Assembly: GCA_016188245.1 (NCBI GenBank)
Contig: JACPIE010000038.1
Location: 94,939-144,575 of the forward strand
Source of the DNA: Candidatus Woesearchaeota archaeon
GTDB lineage: Archaea > Nanobdellota > Nanobdellia > Woesearchaeales > GW2011-AR4
Direction: 5' to 3'
DNA: 49,637 nt
In this document: piece after piece, positions 1-9,400 of the stretch
How positions within the stretch are numbered: position 1 is the first letter of the stretch
Layout of the letters: each line of letters opens with the position of its first letter
Position numbers and translations under genes: made by a program
The notes under the pieces: model-generated
Seen by the model: the letters and a program-made list of their open reading frames with translations, nothing else
The model's database searches: none
What the model was told of the DNA's origin: nothing

Positions 1-1
1 G

Positions 2-1999
2 CAGGAGCAGGTGCCGGCTGAATTCTCCCCAATACGGGATTATGCGGCTGCATGCGCATATTCAACTGCTGCAGAAGGCCTGAAAATAATCGGCAAGCAG
101 GGCGGCTACATAAGCTTTTCAGACAGCGCTTTAAACAAGGAGGCATTTTCAATAACCCAAAATCCGACTGAAAGCGACGCAGTTATTTTTACAAAGGATT
201 CAGAGCTGAAAATCCCATATTGGTGGCACCTGAAATCAGCAAACAACTGCAGAGAAGACTGCAAGTTTGCTTCAAAAAGGCCTGAATTAAGATCGGCAGA
301 AAATTCCATTGAAAAGCAGCTTGAGAGGTATATTGACCTGAATTTTAAAGGCTGCCTGAATAATTTCGAGCCTTTTGCCGAGCAGGGATTCAGCATAACC
401 GAAGCGGGAAAATTAAAGAGCGATGTTACAATAGGCTCGAGCGATGTGATTGTGCTTGTAGACTACCCGCTGAATGTGGGTATGCAGGATGCAAATGCCA
501 AAATTACACAGTATCCTGCAAGGCTCCCGGTCAATCTTGATAAGGTATATGACCTGGCAACAAAAATCTCAAACCTGGAGATAAAGCACCGCTATATCGA
601 GAAGCACGCCCTGAATCTGCTGGCTGCATTCTCCGGGGTTGACAGTGAGAGGCTGCCTCCGATGTCAGACATGCAATTCAAATTCGGAAGCTCGACAAAC
701 TGGCGCAAAAGCGAGGTTAAAAATAAAATTACCGGATTGCTGGCATCTTATATCCCCTTATTCCAGGTTGACGGCACTTATAATTATGAAAGGAATAATT
801 TCAATTCAGAGCTCAAGCAAAGGCTTTATGACTCGACAATAATCCCTGTTGCAAACAGCACTTTTAAAGATTTGCAAGCCCAATTCACATACCTTGACTT
901 TTGGCCCGTGCACTTTGACTTGAACTGCAAGGGAGAGAACTGCGCGCCAAGCTCGGCCAACAGCTTCTTTTCATTTTTCGGAATACAGGAGTACAGGTTT
1001 GCATATGACCTGTCGTTTCCTGTTTTGGTTGAAATCCAGGACCCGTTTGCATTCAACAGCCAGGGGTATTCTTTCAATCTGTTTTTGGAAGGAAACATAA
1101 GGAACAACAAGCCGATGCCTGCTGATTTTGCGCCTTTGGAAAGGGCCAGCCTGTCGGAAAGCTCATTGCTTTGCGATGTCAAAACAAGCGGCAATGTGAC
1201 AGTAGCTGTAGTCAATTCAGCAAACAAGAATGCAGTTGATGATGCAAATGTCCTTTACACAGTCATTGACGAAAGCTGCTTTATCGGCTCGACAAATAAG
1301 GAAGGGACCCTAAAAGAGAAATTTCCAGTTGCAGTCGGCGGAGTAGTCAATGTAGTCAAAGACGGATACATAGGAAAAATCATGGAATTTGATCCGGAGC
1401 TGAAAAAAGAGTCTTCCCTGAAAGTTGATGTTACTCCCCTTTACAGAAAAAAACTGATTGTCAGGAAAAAAAATGTTGTAAAAACTCAAAATGGATGGCA
1501 GTTCATCAGTACAGCTGCCGAACTGGGCCAGAGGGAATCTGCATCAGTGGCTTTAACCAGGGTGAATGCAGGAAATGAGATTGGCTTTTCATCTGCTGCG
1601 GTTTATGAAGGCGGGCAAACTGAAATAGAAATAGCTCCCGGAAATTATTTTGCCGACATAAGCTTGATGCTTAACGAAAGAATAGTGATTCCTGAAAGGC
1701 AGAAATGCTTCAGGAAAGGAATATTCAATGAAAAAGAGTGCTTTACAATACCAAAGATTGACTTCGGCGAAAAATCAGCCCAGGGGCAGGAAATATTTCC
1801 TTCAGGCGGCTTAAAGCTGAACTTTGCAGTCAATGCGCAAGACCTTGAGAAATACGATACGATTGTGCTTTATGCTGTAAGCATAGACTTTTCCAATGTT
1901 CCGGAGCAGGACAGGGCAATCGAGGACATTGAGCAGATAAGCAAGATTGAGGAATACTCAAGCACCTATCAGGTAGCTTTGCAGCCCACATTCCAATGA
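2..1999 (+). CDS. Membrane-anchored surface protein, 5' end outside window (surface operon 1)
   Basis: The reading frame is open from base 2, so the true start and the N-terminal anchor lie upstream; 665 residues are visible. It is a paralogue of the 640-aa protein at 12924: both share an N-terminal stretch leading to a GGY motif, then IPYWWH, a FEPFA..F.ITE segment, and a (A/T)YD(L/I)..PVL segment near the middle. By analogy the missing N terminus should be one transmembrane helix. The middle part looks like a beta-rich extracellular domain. The last codons overlap the next ORF by ATGA, which suggests translational coupling. I do not recognise a named family. Function is unknown; its place in an operon with giant secreted proteins suggests a structural part of a surface assembly. 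Confidence 0.8.
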   Translation, partial: QEQVPAEFSPIRDYAAACAYSTAAEGLKIIGKQGGYISFSDSALNKEAFSITQNPTESDAVIFTKDSELKIPYWWHLKSANNCREDCKFASKRPELRSAENSIEKQLERYIDLNFKGCLNNFEPFAEQGFSITEAGKLKSDVTIGSSDVIVLVDYPLNVGMQDANAKITQYPARLPVNLDKVYDLATKISNLEIKHRYIEKHALNLLAAFSGVDSERLPPMSDMQFKFGSSTNWRKSEVKNKITGLLASYIPLFQVDGTYNYERNNFNSELKQRLYDSTIIPVANSTFKDLQAQFTYLDFWPVHFDLNCKGENCAPSSANSFFSFFGIQEYRFAYDLSFPVLVEIQDPFAFNSQGYSFNLFLEGNIRNNKPMPADFAPLERASLSESSLLCDVKTSGNVTVAVVNSANKNAVDDANVLYTVIDESCFIGSTNKEGTLKEKFPVAVGGVVNVVKDGYIGKIMEFDPELKKESSLKVDVTPLYRKKLIVRKKNVVKTQNGWQFISTAAELGQRESASVALTRVNAGNEIGFSSAAVYEGGQTEIEIAPGNYFADISLMLNERIVIPERQKCFRKGIFNEKECFTIPKIDFGEKSAQGQEIFPSGGLKLNFAVNAQDLEKYDTIVLYAVSIDFSNVPEQDRAIEDIEQISKIEEYSSTYQVALQPTFQ

Positions 2000-2136
2000 A
2001 AGAGCTAAAAATAATGATGCTGCTGAAAAGAGAATATTCAATGTATTATGAGATCAAGCACTACAAGCCGCAGCCTGCGGTTCAGATGGCTGTCAGGAAG
2101 TACACAATCCATAATAAAAGAATAGTTGTTGGCTAA
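1996..2136 (+). CDS. Small basic 46-aa protein between two surface genes
   Basis: An ATG overlapping the upstream stop as ATGA opens a 46-codon frame ending in TAA one base before the next ATG. The product starts MKELKIMMLLKREYSMYYEI and is basic, with Tyr and Lys/Arg throughout and no membrane segment. The tight packing on both sides (4-nt overlap, 1-nt gap) is the main argument that it is translated. It has no obvious counterpart at the matching junction of the second operon (14843). It may be a real small subunit or only a translational coupler. No family is recognised. Confidence 0.45.
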   Translation: MKELKIMMLLKREYSMYYEIKHYKPQPAVQMAVRKYTIHNKRIVVG

Positions 2137-2137
2137 A

Positions 2138-5100
2138 ATGTCCTCAAAAATCAAAGATTTTAGGGAAATTGAAAATGTCAGATTTTCAAGTGACAAGGAA
2201 AACTACCTGAGTTTTATCGCATCCTTTTTGATAGTGTTAGTGCTTACAATCCCGCTTTACACATCAAGCGCCTATGCATCAATAGGCAAGATTACTGTCA
2301 AGGGAAATGACGGAATTGAAAATTTTGCCAAATCCACAGACTCCCTCAACATCAATGTGCAGGCTTTCATAGCCAACGATGCAATAACAAATGACCAGGT
2401 TGTTCTGGGTTCAGATATAAAGTTTGACAGCTGCACTGCCTCGGTAAGCAACGGCTCTGACTGCACTTTGAAATTCCCGGGCAACGGCACGGAGCAGTTT
2501 GAATCAAAATCAGTTCCATTCACGGTCAACCTGTTTAAAGATGACAGGACAATTGACGACTCAAAGTCAGGCAGCATCACGATTGACAGCAAGCCCCCTG
2601 TTGTGAAATTAAACTCGTCATCAAAATTCTCATCGCAGCAGAATGTTGTCATAAGCTACAATGCGACTGACTTTGCCTGCGACGATTCATCCTGCTCCGG
2701 AAAATGCGTTGGGATAAAATCCATAGAATTATACACTTCAAACGGGGCATTCAGGCAGGCCATAAATCCGGCAGCAAGCGACTGCAGTGCCGTATCAAGC
2801 ATAAGCATTGACACCAAGACATTCAATAATGGGCTGAATTCCGTGTTTGCAAAGGCAACAGACAAATTCGGGCAGGTATCTGCCGAAACTTCAGTAACTT
2901 TCACAGTTGACGGCAGCGGGCCGGAAATTGCAGCCAATTCATTTGAAATATCAAGAAAAGGGGTAAGCATAAGCTCATTTGCCCCGGTGCCGGTTAATGT
3001 AGATGTTTCTGTAAACATTTCAGGGAATGACCTGGATTTAAATTCCGTAAAGGCAGATTTGTCTTCGTTAAACCCTTCTCTGAAAAACGCCAAGGCATCA
3101 TGCGCTGCTGTTGAAAGCGGAATAAGCGCATGCAAATGGAATATCGAGCTGAAGCCCGGCACAGGAGGCGCTAAAGAAATAGTCATAAACTCATCCGACA
3201 CATCGGGAAACATGGAAAGCGCTTCCTTGAGCAAGTTTTTGGCTCTCGATGACAATGGGCCCGTTATTGTTTCTTTGGCAACTCCCTACTCTATTGAAGG
3301 AAATTACATAGCAAGGCCGAATGATAATACAGTGATAGCTGTTTTTGACGAAGCAGCAGGATTAAGCGCTGATGAAGTTTCTCTTGAAATTGACGAGCAG
3401 TTCAGGGCAAAGGCAACAAGCTGCTCCAAACAGCCAAACTGGGTATGCGTGTGGGAAAGCATAAATTTCGGCAAAAGCGGCCAGATTTCTATCGGCTCTG
3501 ATACGACTGATATACTGGGAAATGCCATAGACGGGAAAACTTATGTCGGGATAAGCGTTGACCCGCTAGCTCCTGTTGCGAGAAGCATAACAATCACTCC
3601 AATAGGGGGATTGGCTCCCGCATTTCCGGGATTTGCAAAGATAGGGGACAAAATAGCAGTTGTGGCAAACGTGACAGAAAACAACGATGTTTTTGCAGTT
3701 GCCGATTTTTCAGATTTCATTAGCGGAAATTCCAGAGTTGCGGGCTCGTGCGAAAGGCTGCAGGCAGACGAGCATGTATGCGCATGGGTCACAGACACTG
3801 TAAATCTTGAATCTTCCGGGTTTATAAAATTCAACTTCAGCGACAATGCAGGCAATACTTTGATTGTCACAAGGTCATTCAAGACGTTTGGAATTGAAAA
3901 TGCGACTGTGCCTGACTTCTGGAGCAATTCAGTTTCCTGCTCGCCTTCAGTAATAGACAGGGAGCTTGGCCCGCTGATAAACCAAAGGATGTACTGCCAA
4001 GTTTCCTTAAAGCAGAAATCCATCACAAAGCCGGTTTCAACTGTTTTTATCGGCCCGGCAAGCTGCTCAGGAAATGGAGCATCTCTTGTCCAGAATGTGG
4101 AAACTTTGAATACAGAGGCCGGAAGCTCATCCCCTATCATAAAAATAACCCTGAAGAGAGATGATTTCAAAATTAATGATGCTGAATTAAGCTGCTCTTT
4201 CAATATTTTCTCAAAAATCGGAAGCGGGACTTCAATAACCAAAAATCCCGAGATTGAAAATGCGAAAATTACGCTGCAGTTTTTCAACAATCCTTTAGGG
4301 GAGCTTTCGCAGAGTGTCCAGGGAGAGATAAACAGCGCAAAGAATGATGCCCGGGGAATTTGGGACCTGATTGGCACTCTGAACAAGATTGTTTTCTATG
4401 CGAAAAGGATATGCATGGTCATAAACACTCTGGTCAATATGCTTTCTGTCTTTTATTTTATTTGGGGGATAATGAAAACCGGCGAGCTTACATGCAAAGG
4501 AACAATATATGCAAACATATTTGGAGCATGCGCAGCGATTCAGGCTCAGGCATCCACTAGTTGTGTAAGCGTGGATACGGCAGCCGGCGCCGGAAACCAG
4601 CCCGGCACAGTGGAAGGAATCTATCAAGGCCTGAACTGGGCTTGTGATGTCGTAAACTGCAAGATAACTCCGTTGTGGGGGCCCACTGTCAAGGATTTCA
4701 TCAACAACAATCTGCCCTTGGCTTTAAGCCCGGGGCAATATGCCGGCTCAAAAACTACAATAGAACAAAAAGACTTAGGATTTGGGACTGTTAAGCCAGT
4801 TGAAGTCAAAGGAGGCGACAACAATCCAATAAAGCTCGGAAGGCCAATAAGCGAATATATGGATCCAAATAAAAATATTGCAGTGGCTGCCCTGTTTGCC
4901 TGCCTGCCTGGGATTATTTACGGGCTGGAAAAATGGCGGCAAATTCAATGCCTGTATGCCGACTGTTTGCAGAATGCAGTCGGAAAAGAAGGCCTGCCTG
5001 TTACAGTGTGCCAGGACCAAAAGCATTTTGCAACATGCAAATACCTTACAACGGAGCTATTTGCGATATTCCCGTGGACAGTGCTGTTTGACCATTTTAT

Positions 5101-5380
5101 GAAATTGATAAAAAATGCCATATCCAACCCTTTTGCTGCAGCCGGCGTTGTTGTTGCCGTGTTCTGCAAGCCAACATGCGGAATCCCTGCAGAAGCAGGC
5201 GGCCAGCTTGCTTTCCATACCTGCAGGGGCTTGCGATTGCTGAATCTTGTCGGCACAACTGCTGAAAATGTAAAAAACATAATAGACGAAGGCTTCACGA
5301 TTAGGGAAGACTACTGCACCAGGCTGGAAGATGATGACAAGGATGATGACGTTAAAAATCCTGCCGCAACTAAAAAATGA
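2138..5380 (+). CDS. Giant secreted protein, Ig-like domains plus Cys-rich membrane-associated C-terminal half (surface operon 1)
   Basis: 1080 aa from ATG 2138; upstream TTG codons in frame are less likely because the preceding 46-aa ORF ends at 2136. Residues about 25-50 form an N-terminal hydrophobic helix ending YTSSAYA, a plausible signal peptide or anchor. Residues 50-650 look like repeated beta-sandwich (Ig/cadherin-like) units, with recurrent DDNGP- and DGSGP-type linkers. From about 755 on there are several hydrophobic helices (near 757-780, 914-928, 972-1016) separated by Cys pairs, and the tail is Asp/Lys-rich. The C-terminal Cys spacing resembles the C-terminal half of the 2206-aa protein at 14843, so they are paralogues. 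Function is unknown; I infer an extracellular scaffold inserted in the membrane. Confidence 0.8.
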   Translation: MSSKIKDFREIENVRFSSDKENYLSFIASFLIVLVLTIPLYTSSAYASIGKITVKGNDGIENFAKSTDSLNINVQAFIANDAITNDQVVLGSDIKFDSCTASVSNGSDCTLKFPGNGTEQFESKSVPFTVNLFKDDRTIDDSKSGSITIDSKPPVVKLNSSSKFSSQQNVVISYNATDFACDDSSCSGKCVGIKSIELYTSNGAFRQAINPAASDCSAVSSISIDTKTFNNGLNSVFAKATDKFGQVSAETSVTFTVDGSGPEIAANSFEISRKGVSISSFAPVPVNVDVSVNISGNDLDLNSVKADLSSLNPSLKNAKASCAAVESGISACKWNIELKPGTGGAKEIVINSSDTSGNMESASLSKFLALDDNGPVIVSLATPYSIEGNYIARPNDNTVIAVFDEAAGLSADEVSLEIDEQFRAKATSCSKQPNWVCVWESINFGKSGQISIGSDTTDILGNAIDGKTYVGISVDPLAPVARSITITPIGGLAPAFPGFAKIGDKIAVVANVTENNDVFAVADFSDFISGNSRVAGSCERLQADEHVCAWVTDTVNLESSGFIKFNFSDNAGNTLIVTRSFKTFGIENATVPDFWSNSVSCSPSVIDRELGPLINQRMYCQVSLKQKSITKPVSTVFIGPASCSGNGASLVQNVETLNTEAGSSSPIIKITLKRDDFKINDAELSCSFNIFSKIGSGTSITKNPEIENAKITLQFFNNPLGELSQSVQGEINSAKNDARGIWDLIGTLNKIVFYAKRICMVINTLVNMLSVFYFIWGIMKTGELTCKGTIYANIFGACAAIQAQASTSCVSVDTAAGAGNQPGTVEGIYQGLNWACDVVNCKITPLWGPTVKDFINNNLPLALSPGQYAGSKTTIEQKDLGFGTVKPVEVKGGDNNPIKLGRPISEYMDPNKNIAVAALFACLPGIIYGLEKWRQIQCLYADCLQNAVGKEGLPVTVCQDQKHFATCKYLTTELFAIFPWTVLFDHFMKLIKNAISNPFAAAGVVVAVFCKPTCGIPAEAGGQLAFHTCRGLRLLNLVGTTAENVKNIIDEGFTIREDYCTRLEDDDKDDDVKNPAATKK

Positions 5381-5751
5381 AAAACAAAAAAGCTGAGAGA
5401 TTTGAATTTGGATTGGCCATAGTATTATTGGCAATGTCGCTCTCCCTGCTTTCCTTCCTTACCGAAGAAAGCAGCATAACGGGCTTTGCAGCTTACGAAA
5501 CCGAAAATACGGATGAGGCAAGCTTGGCAGAATTCCAAAATGCCAATTCACTGTCAATACTTTCGGCAGGCAATTACTACATTGATGAAAAGGGAATTGT
5601 TTACTGGATTGACGAGGGAAGGATTGCAATGGCAAAAATCAGCAATGTTGGCGAAATAGAAAAAAACAGGCATATCTACATTGACAAGGAAGGGAAGATA
5701 GGGTATGTTTTGGAAAGCGTTTCAATAAATGAAAATGAACAAAATATTTGA
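5377..5751 (+). CDS. 124-aa anchored protein, single copy of a module found in the 1657-aa protein
   Basis: Overlaps the upstream stop by ATGA. Residues 10-30 are a hydrophobic helix followed by ITGFAAYE, one of several x-TG-x-A/S motifs seen after membrane helices in this window. The rest has SAGNYYIDEKGIVYWID and NRHIYIDKEGKIGYV, which match two places in the 1657-aa protein downstream: its N-terminal region and a central GHTYVVDKDGKV segment. It therefore looks like a stand-alone copy of that YxxDxxG module. The 3' end overlaps a vestigial start of the next gene (5735). No known family; probably a small surface component. Confidence 0.7.
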   Translation: MKNKKAERFEFGLAIVLLAMSLSLLSFLTEESSITGFAAYETENTDEASLAEFQNANSLSILSAGNYYIDEKGIVYWIDEGRIAMAKISNVGEIEKNRHIYIDKEGKIGYVLESVSINENEQNI

Positions 5752-5782
5752 AAATAAAGCAGCAAAAGGACTGGCTAGTTAA
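5735..5782 (+). pseudogene. Vestigial duplicate of the start of the 1657-aa gene
   Basis: An ATG at 5735 opens 15 codons, MNKIFENKAAKGLAS, then TAA. The intact gene at 6407 begins MSNKILNGKTAKGLASLV, so this is a second, cut-off copy of its start. The last 19 bases before divergence are identical at 5760-5778 and 6435-6453. It overlaps the upstream gene in the coupled style of this operon, so this is probably the original junction, with the PIN cassette inserted after codon 15. Confidence 0.65.
5760..5778. repeat. Left direct repeat of PIN cassette (19 bp)
   Basis: CAGCAAAAGGACTGGCTAG is identical at 5760-5778 and 6435-6453. The copies bracket the PIN gene at 5784 and the small minus-strand ORF at 6223. 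Flanking sequence is similar but diverged for a further 25 bases or so upstream. Confidence 0.8.
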
Positions 5783-5783
5783 A

Positions 5784-6254
5784 ATGAAAAAGAAAATTAT
5801 TGTAGATTTGGATGTAATAACTGTTGGTAAATGGGATAAAGGAAGTTATGGGGATATGGCTAGAAATTTAATTAGGAGGATTGAAAATAAGGAATTTCAA
5901 TTGATTACCCCTGCCTATTTACTTGAGCATTTAATTAAATGGCGCAACGTGCCACTGAAAGAAAAAATTGAGGAATTTTATCTAAAGGAAAGCACAAAAC
6001 TTCTTAGTGATGAGGATGTGGACATTAAAATAGGGGAGTTAGGGATAGATGATAATGCACTGCTCATCGAACTGAAAAATCATAATGTCAAAGAAGAAGA
6101 CGCATTTATAGTAATGGTAGCTTCAATTTTTGATTTAGACTGTTTAATAACATTCAACAGAGTTCATCTTAAAAACAAGAAAGAAGCAATAAACGAGGTG
6201 CTAAAGACAAATGGAGTCAGAACTATTCATATTGTTGGACCAGAAGAGGTTTAG
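5784..6254 (+). CDS. PIN-domain-like protein (putative toxin RNase)
   Basis: 156 aa from the ATG at 5784; the frame also opens earlier at 5748, but that part lies in the duplicated start of the neighbouring gene. Acidic residues fit the PIN nuclease pattern: an early IIVDLDVIT strand with Asp, a central Glu in LLEHLIKW, and KEEDAFIVMVAS followed by CLITFNR, where the usual last Asp is replaced by Asn. PIN proteins are Mg-dependent RNases and often VapC toxins. It is more AT-rich than its neighbours and interrupts a surface operon, which suggests acquisition. The only candidate antitoxin is the convergent 45-aa ORF at 6223. Confidence 0.65.
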   Translation: MKKKIIVDLDVITVGKWDKGSYGDMARNLIRRIENKEFQLITPAYLLEHLIKWRNVPLKEKIEEFYLKESTKLLSDEDVDIKIGELGIDDNALLIELKNHNVKEEDAFIVMVASIFDLDCLITFNRVHLKNKKEAINEVLKTNGVRTIHIVGPEEV

Positions 6255-6360
6255 ATTTAATCCTTTCACGCCTCTTAAGCCATTCATCAGTCATGCCTCT
6301 CTTGATTTCATCAGCAAGCTCAATAAGCTCATCAGTTGTCATGTTTTTCGGATCTTTCAT
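6223..6360 (-). CDS. Small acidic/basic helical protein, possible antitoxin
   Basis: 45 aa from the CAT at 6358-6360, starting MKDPKNMTTDELIELADEI. It is predicted helical and charged, and ends in a basic KRRERIKSKP stretch. A good minus-strand promoter precedes it (CGAAAGG then TTTATATA, about 6380-6395), giving a near-leaderless transcript. It overlaps the 3' end of the PIN gene by 32 bp in convergent orientation, which is unusual for a VapBC pair. Antitoxin role is inference only. Confidence 0.45.
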   Translation of the reverse strand: MKDPKNMTTDELIELADEIKRGMTDEWLKRRERIKSKPLLVQQYE

Positions 6361-6379
6361 AGCTATGGCACAAGCAAAA

Positions 6380-6396
6380 CAGAATATATAAACCTT
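6380..6396. promoter_or_regulatory. Divergent TATA element between 45-aa ORF and 1657-aa gene
   Basis: The segment reads AATATATAAACC on the plus strand and GGTTTATATATT on the minus strand. It lies about 15-25 bases from the ATG at 6407 and about 25-30 bases from the minus-strand ATG at 6360, so one symmetric TATA element could serve both genes. On the minus side it is preceded by CGAAA, a BRE-like element. Confidence 0.55.
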
Positions 6397-6406
6397 TCGC
6401 ACAAAA

Positions 6407-9400
6407 ATGAGCAATAAAATATTAAACGGCAAAACAGCAAAAGGACTGGCTAGCCTGGTTGCTGTAGTGATAATTCTGTCTTCAATTTTGGCAACAGGAG
6501 TTTACTACAACAACAGCATAACCTCAAATGCTGTAAGGGAAGTTTCTGTAGGATCAGAATCAAAAAATATCTTTGTGACAGAAGTTGATAGCATTGAAGA
6601 GCTTAATTTCCTGAACGAAGGATGGTACGAAATAAGGAAAGGGTTTGTATTTTACCTGGATACATTTAATTCCTATGTTCCGCTTTACATTAAAGTCAAA
6701 AATTTTGAGCAGCAGAACGGGCTGCTTGCTGTCGATATGGGAGGAAACATAGAATTTGGAGAGGTTGCCCATTTGCTTGAGAAAGAGATTGCTGATGAAG
6801 AGTTGGATGGGGCAGCAGAAGAAGCTCCCGGGCTTGAGGATGTGAGCGGGTTTGCGGCATTTGATAACAAAGACGTTTTGATGACTATGGAGGTAAAGGT
6901 TCCTTTTGGCTCCAAATATGACTGGTGGGGCAGAAATGTTATCTTTGAATATGCCCAAGGGCAATGGCATGTCTCAAGAACAGCATTTGGGGCATTTAGA
7001 GAGCCAGTTGGGAATTTTGATAAGGTATTGGAGCAGATAAATAAAGCACGCCAGTCAGACCAGAACATAAACGAAGTCAGCACCCAGATAGCCAAAAAAG
7101 GAGTTGTGGATTTTAAAGCGGAAAACACGCAGCAGCTGGAAGAACATCTAAACACAGAATTTGCAGAGCTGCAGGTTACAAGCGAATTCATCAATACAGT
7201 TCAGGGTATAATCCCGCAATTGCCGCCAGAAGCAGAAGCAGCTGCTCCAAGAGAGGCAGAACAGCAGCAGGCTGCTGAAGCACCAACACAAGCTGAAAAT
7301 ATTGAAGCTAAACTAAAATCAACAACTGATACTACTCAAATACGGCAGGGCATTATAGAAGTTCAAAAAGGAGACGGGCCAAGGTCTGTGAAATTGCGAT
7401 TTGATGATGAGGCAAAATCATGGCAATACCAAAGATGCGACTCAACATGCAGCGCTTCTTCCTGTGTTTGTGGATATTGGGTAACTGTAGAGAGCAGCTT
7501 TGCTCAAAATCTGCCTGGCTCCAACTTACCAGCTGATGATTACTGGCGAAGTACTGTACAGGGAATTGCCAATTTTGCACAAGACAAGCAAAGGGGAATT
7601 AATTTATTGAATATTAAAGCTGTTAATGACAATCAAAATTCATACTATATTCCTGATAATATGAGAACTTCGGCTGCTGCACCAGCATCTGCTCCGGCTG
7701 CACCTGCGCCGAGTGCGCCTGCTGCTCCGGCCCCAACTCTTGCCCCAGGTGTAACATCGCAGCAAGTAGAAGCTGCAAGCAAAAATCTTTTGGATACCTT
7801 AGGCAATTATAAGTATTTAAGTTTAACTATTAACGATAAACCTTATGACGTTTATGATATTAAGTTAGATCAGGGAAAACTATATTTACTGCATACCAAT
7901 GGCAGAATTGAAATTGACCCCCCATTCCAAACAGCATGGATTAAATATCTAAGCCGACAAAGCCAAGACTTACAATCAAAAATAAGGGAATTAAAAGTTC
8001 CTATACCAGTTGCAGCGCCTGCACCTGCCCCCTCGCCAGCAACACCGACAGACCCAAAAACAGACGAGCAAAAAACACAAGATGCAATAAAATTCAACAG
8101 AGATAAGGCAAATGCAAATAATAATGTTGATGACATTTTGGATTACTTGGCAGGCACTTCAGAAGGGGTGACAAGAGCTGAAATTGAAAAAGTGATTGGA
8201 ACCGGACAGGATGCATCCTCGGTCAACAAAATCAAGCTTCTTCAAACTGCATTGGGCACATCACCGGACGGGGCACTTGGTAGAAACACCTATAATGCCT
8301 TGGCAAACAATCTACAAGGAATTAAAAAAGACACCAATGGAAACCTTATAATAGCCCTAACCGGCGGGCAAGAGGTCAGATTTGGAATTTCCACGAAAGG
8401 CACTTCTCCTCAGCCAGCAGCCCCTCCAATCCAAGTTACAAGCGATATTGTTAAAACATGGAAAGAAGAGGCTGATAAACAACATGTATTGATTAAAGGA
8501 GCTTTGCCAGGATATATCGGCACATTTTATGTTGATGATGACGGATATGTTTGGGAAACAACTTATGCTGAAGATGGCTTCGCGCAGATTATTAGGAAAG
8601 CAGGTTCGGATTTAAAGAGAGGACATACCTATGTAGTTGATAAGGATGGGAAAGTTGAGGAAAAACCACCCAGTGTTTCGTCATCACAGCCCGCTCCAGC
8701 GTCTACTGCACCTGCTGCGCCAGCCCCATCTGCGCCACTAACTCCATCTCAATATGCTTATGGCTTTCAAGCTGGTGATGTGATAATCGGAGAATCAGGT
8801 TGGAGAGCTGAAAAACAATCTGATGGTAAATGGAAAGTTACCCCAAAAGTAGGTGCAATTTATCGTATTGCAGAAGAATCAATGATTGGGTCGTTGAAAC
8901 TTGAAAATACAATTATAATCAGAAACGAGCTAATAGATGGCGGCGCTTTGACAGAACCACACGCACCAGCCCCCGCGCCAACCCCTTCTCCACCAGTGCC
9001 CATTGTACAACACGTACTAATAGGATCTAGTGACGGGACATCCGAGGATAAATATTATATTGAATTAGAATCTAGTAAGGCTGAAGCTACAAAAACTGCT
9101 GAGGGCTATTATGATTATAAAGGAGAGGATGGCAGGGACTATCGTTATGACCCTAGTGCTCAGCCAGAAAATCAATTCTATGTTAAAAGCGACCAAGGCG
9201 TTTATGCAAATGTAAATTATGTTCCAACATCATCTGCACCAGGAGTAGCTCCTACCCCGGCTGCCCCCTCATCTGCCCCGGCTGCGTCAGCAGTACCGCC
9301 TCTTGCCCCAGCAATTCCCCCTCATCCGGGCATTTCTGCGGAAGCTTTAGCCCAGCTGAAAGCAAATCCTGTTCAAAGGCCGGGCACTCCTCAAGTGCCT

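Noticed and set aside
3541..4386. 281-aa open frame on the minus strand
   Set aside because: It lies entirely inside the 1080-aa surface gene, has no promoter and its composition mirrors the opposite strand. The same holds for other long antisense frames such as 19123-19872 and 20161-20775.
8228..8305. Murein hydrolase or lysozyme function for the 1657-aa protein
   Set aside because: Only a binding-like repeat is visible; no catalytic domain with a recognisable active site was found.
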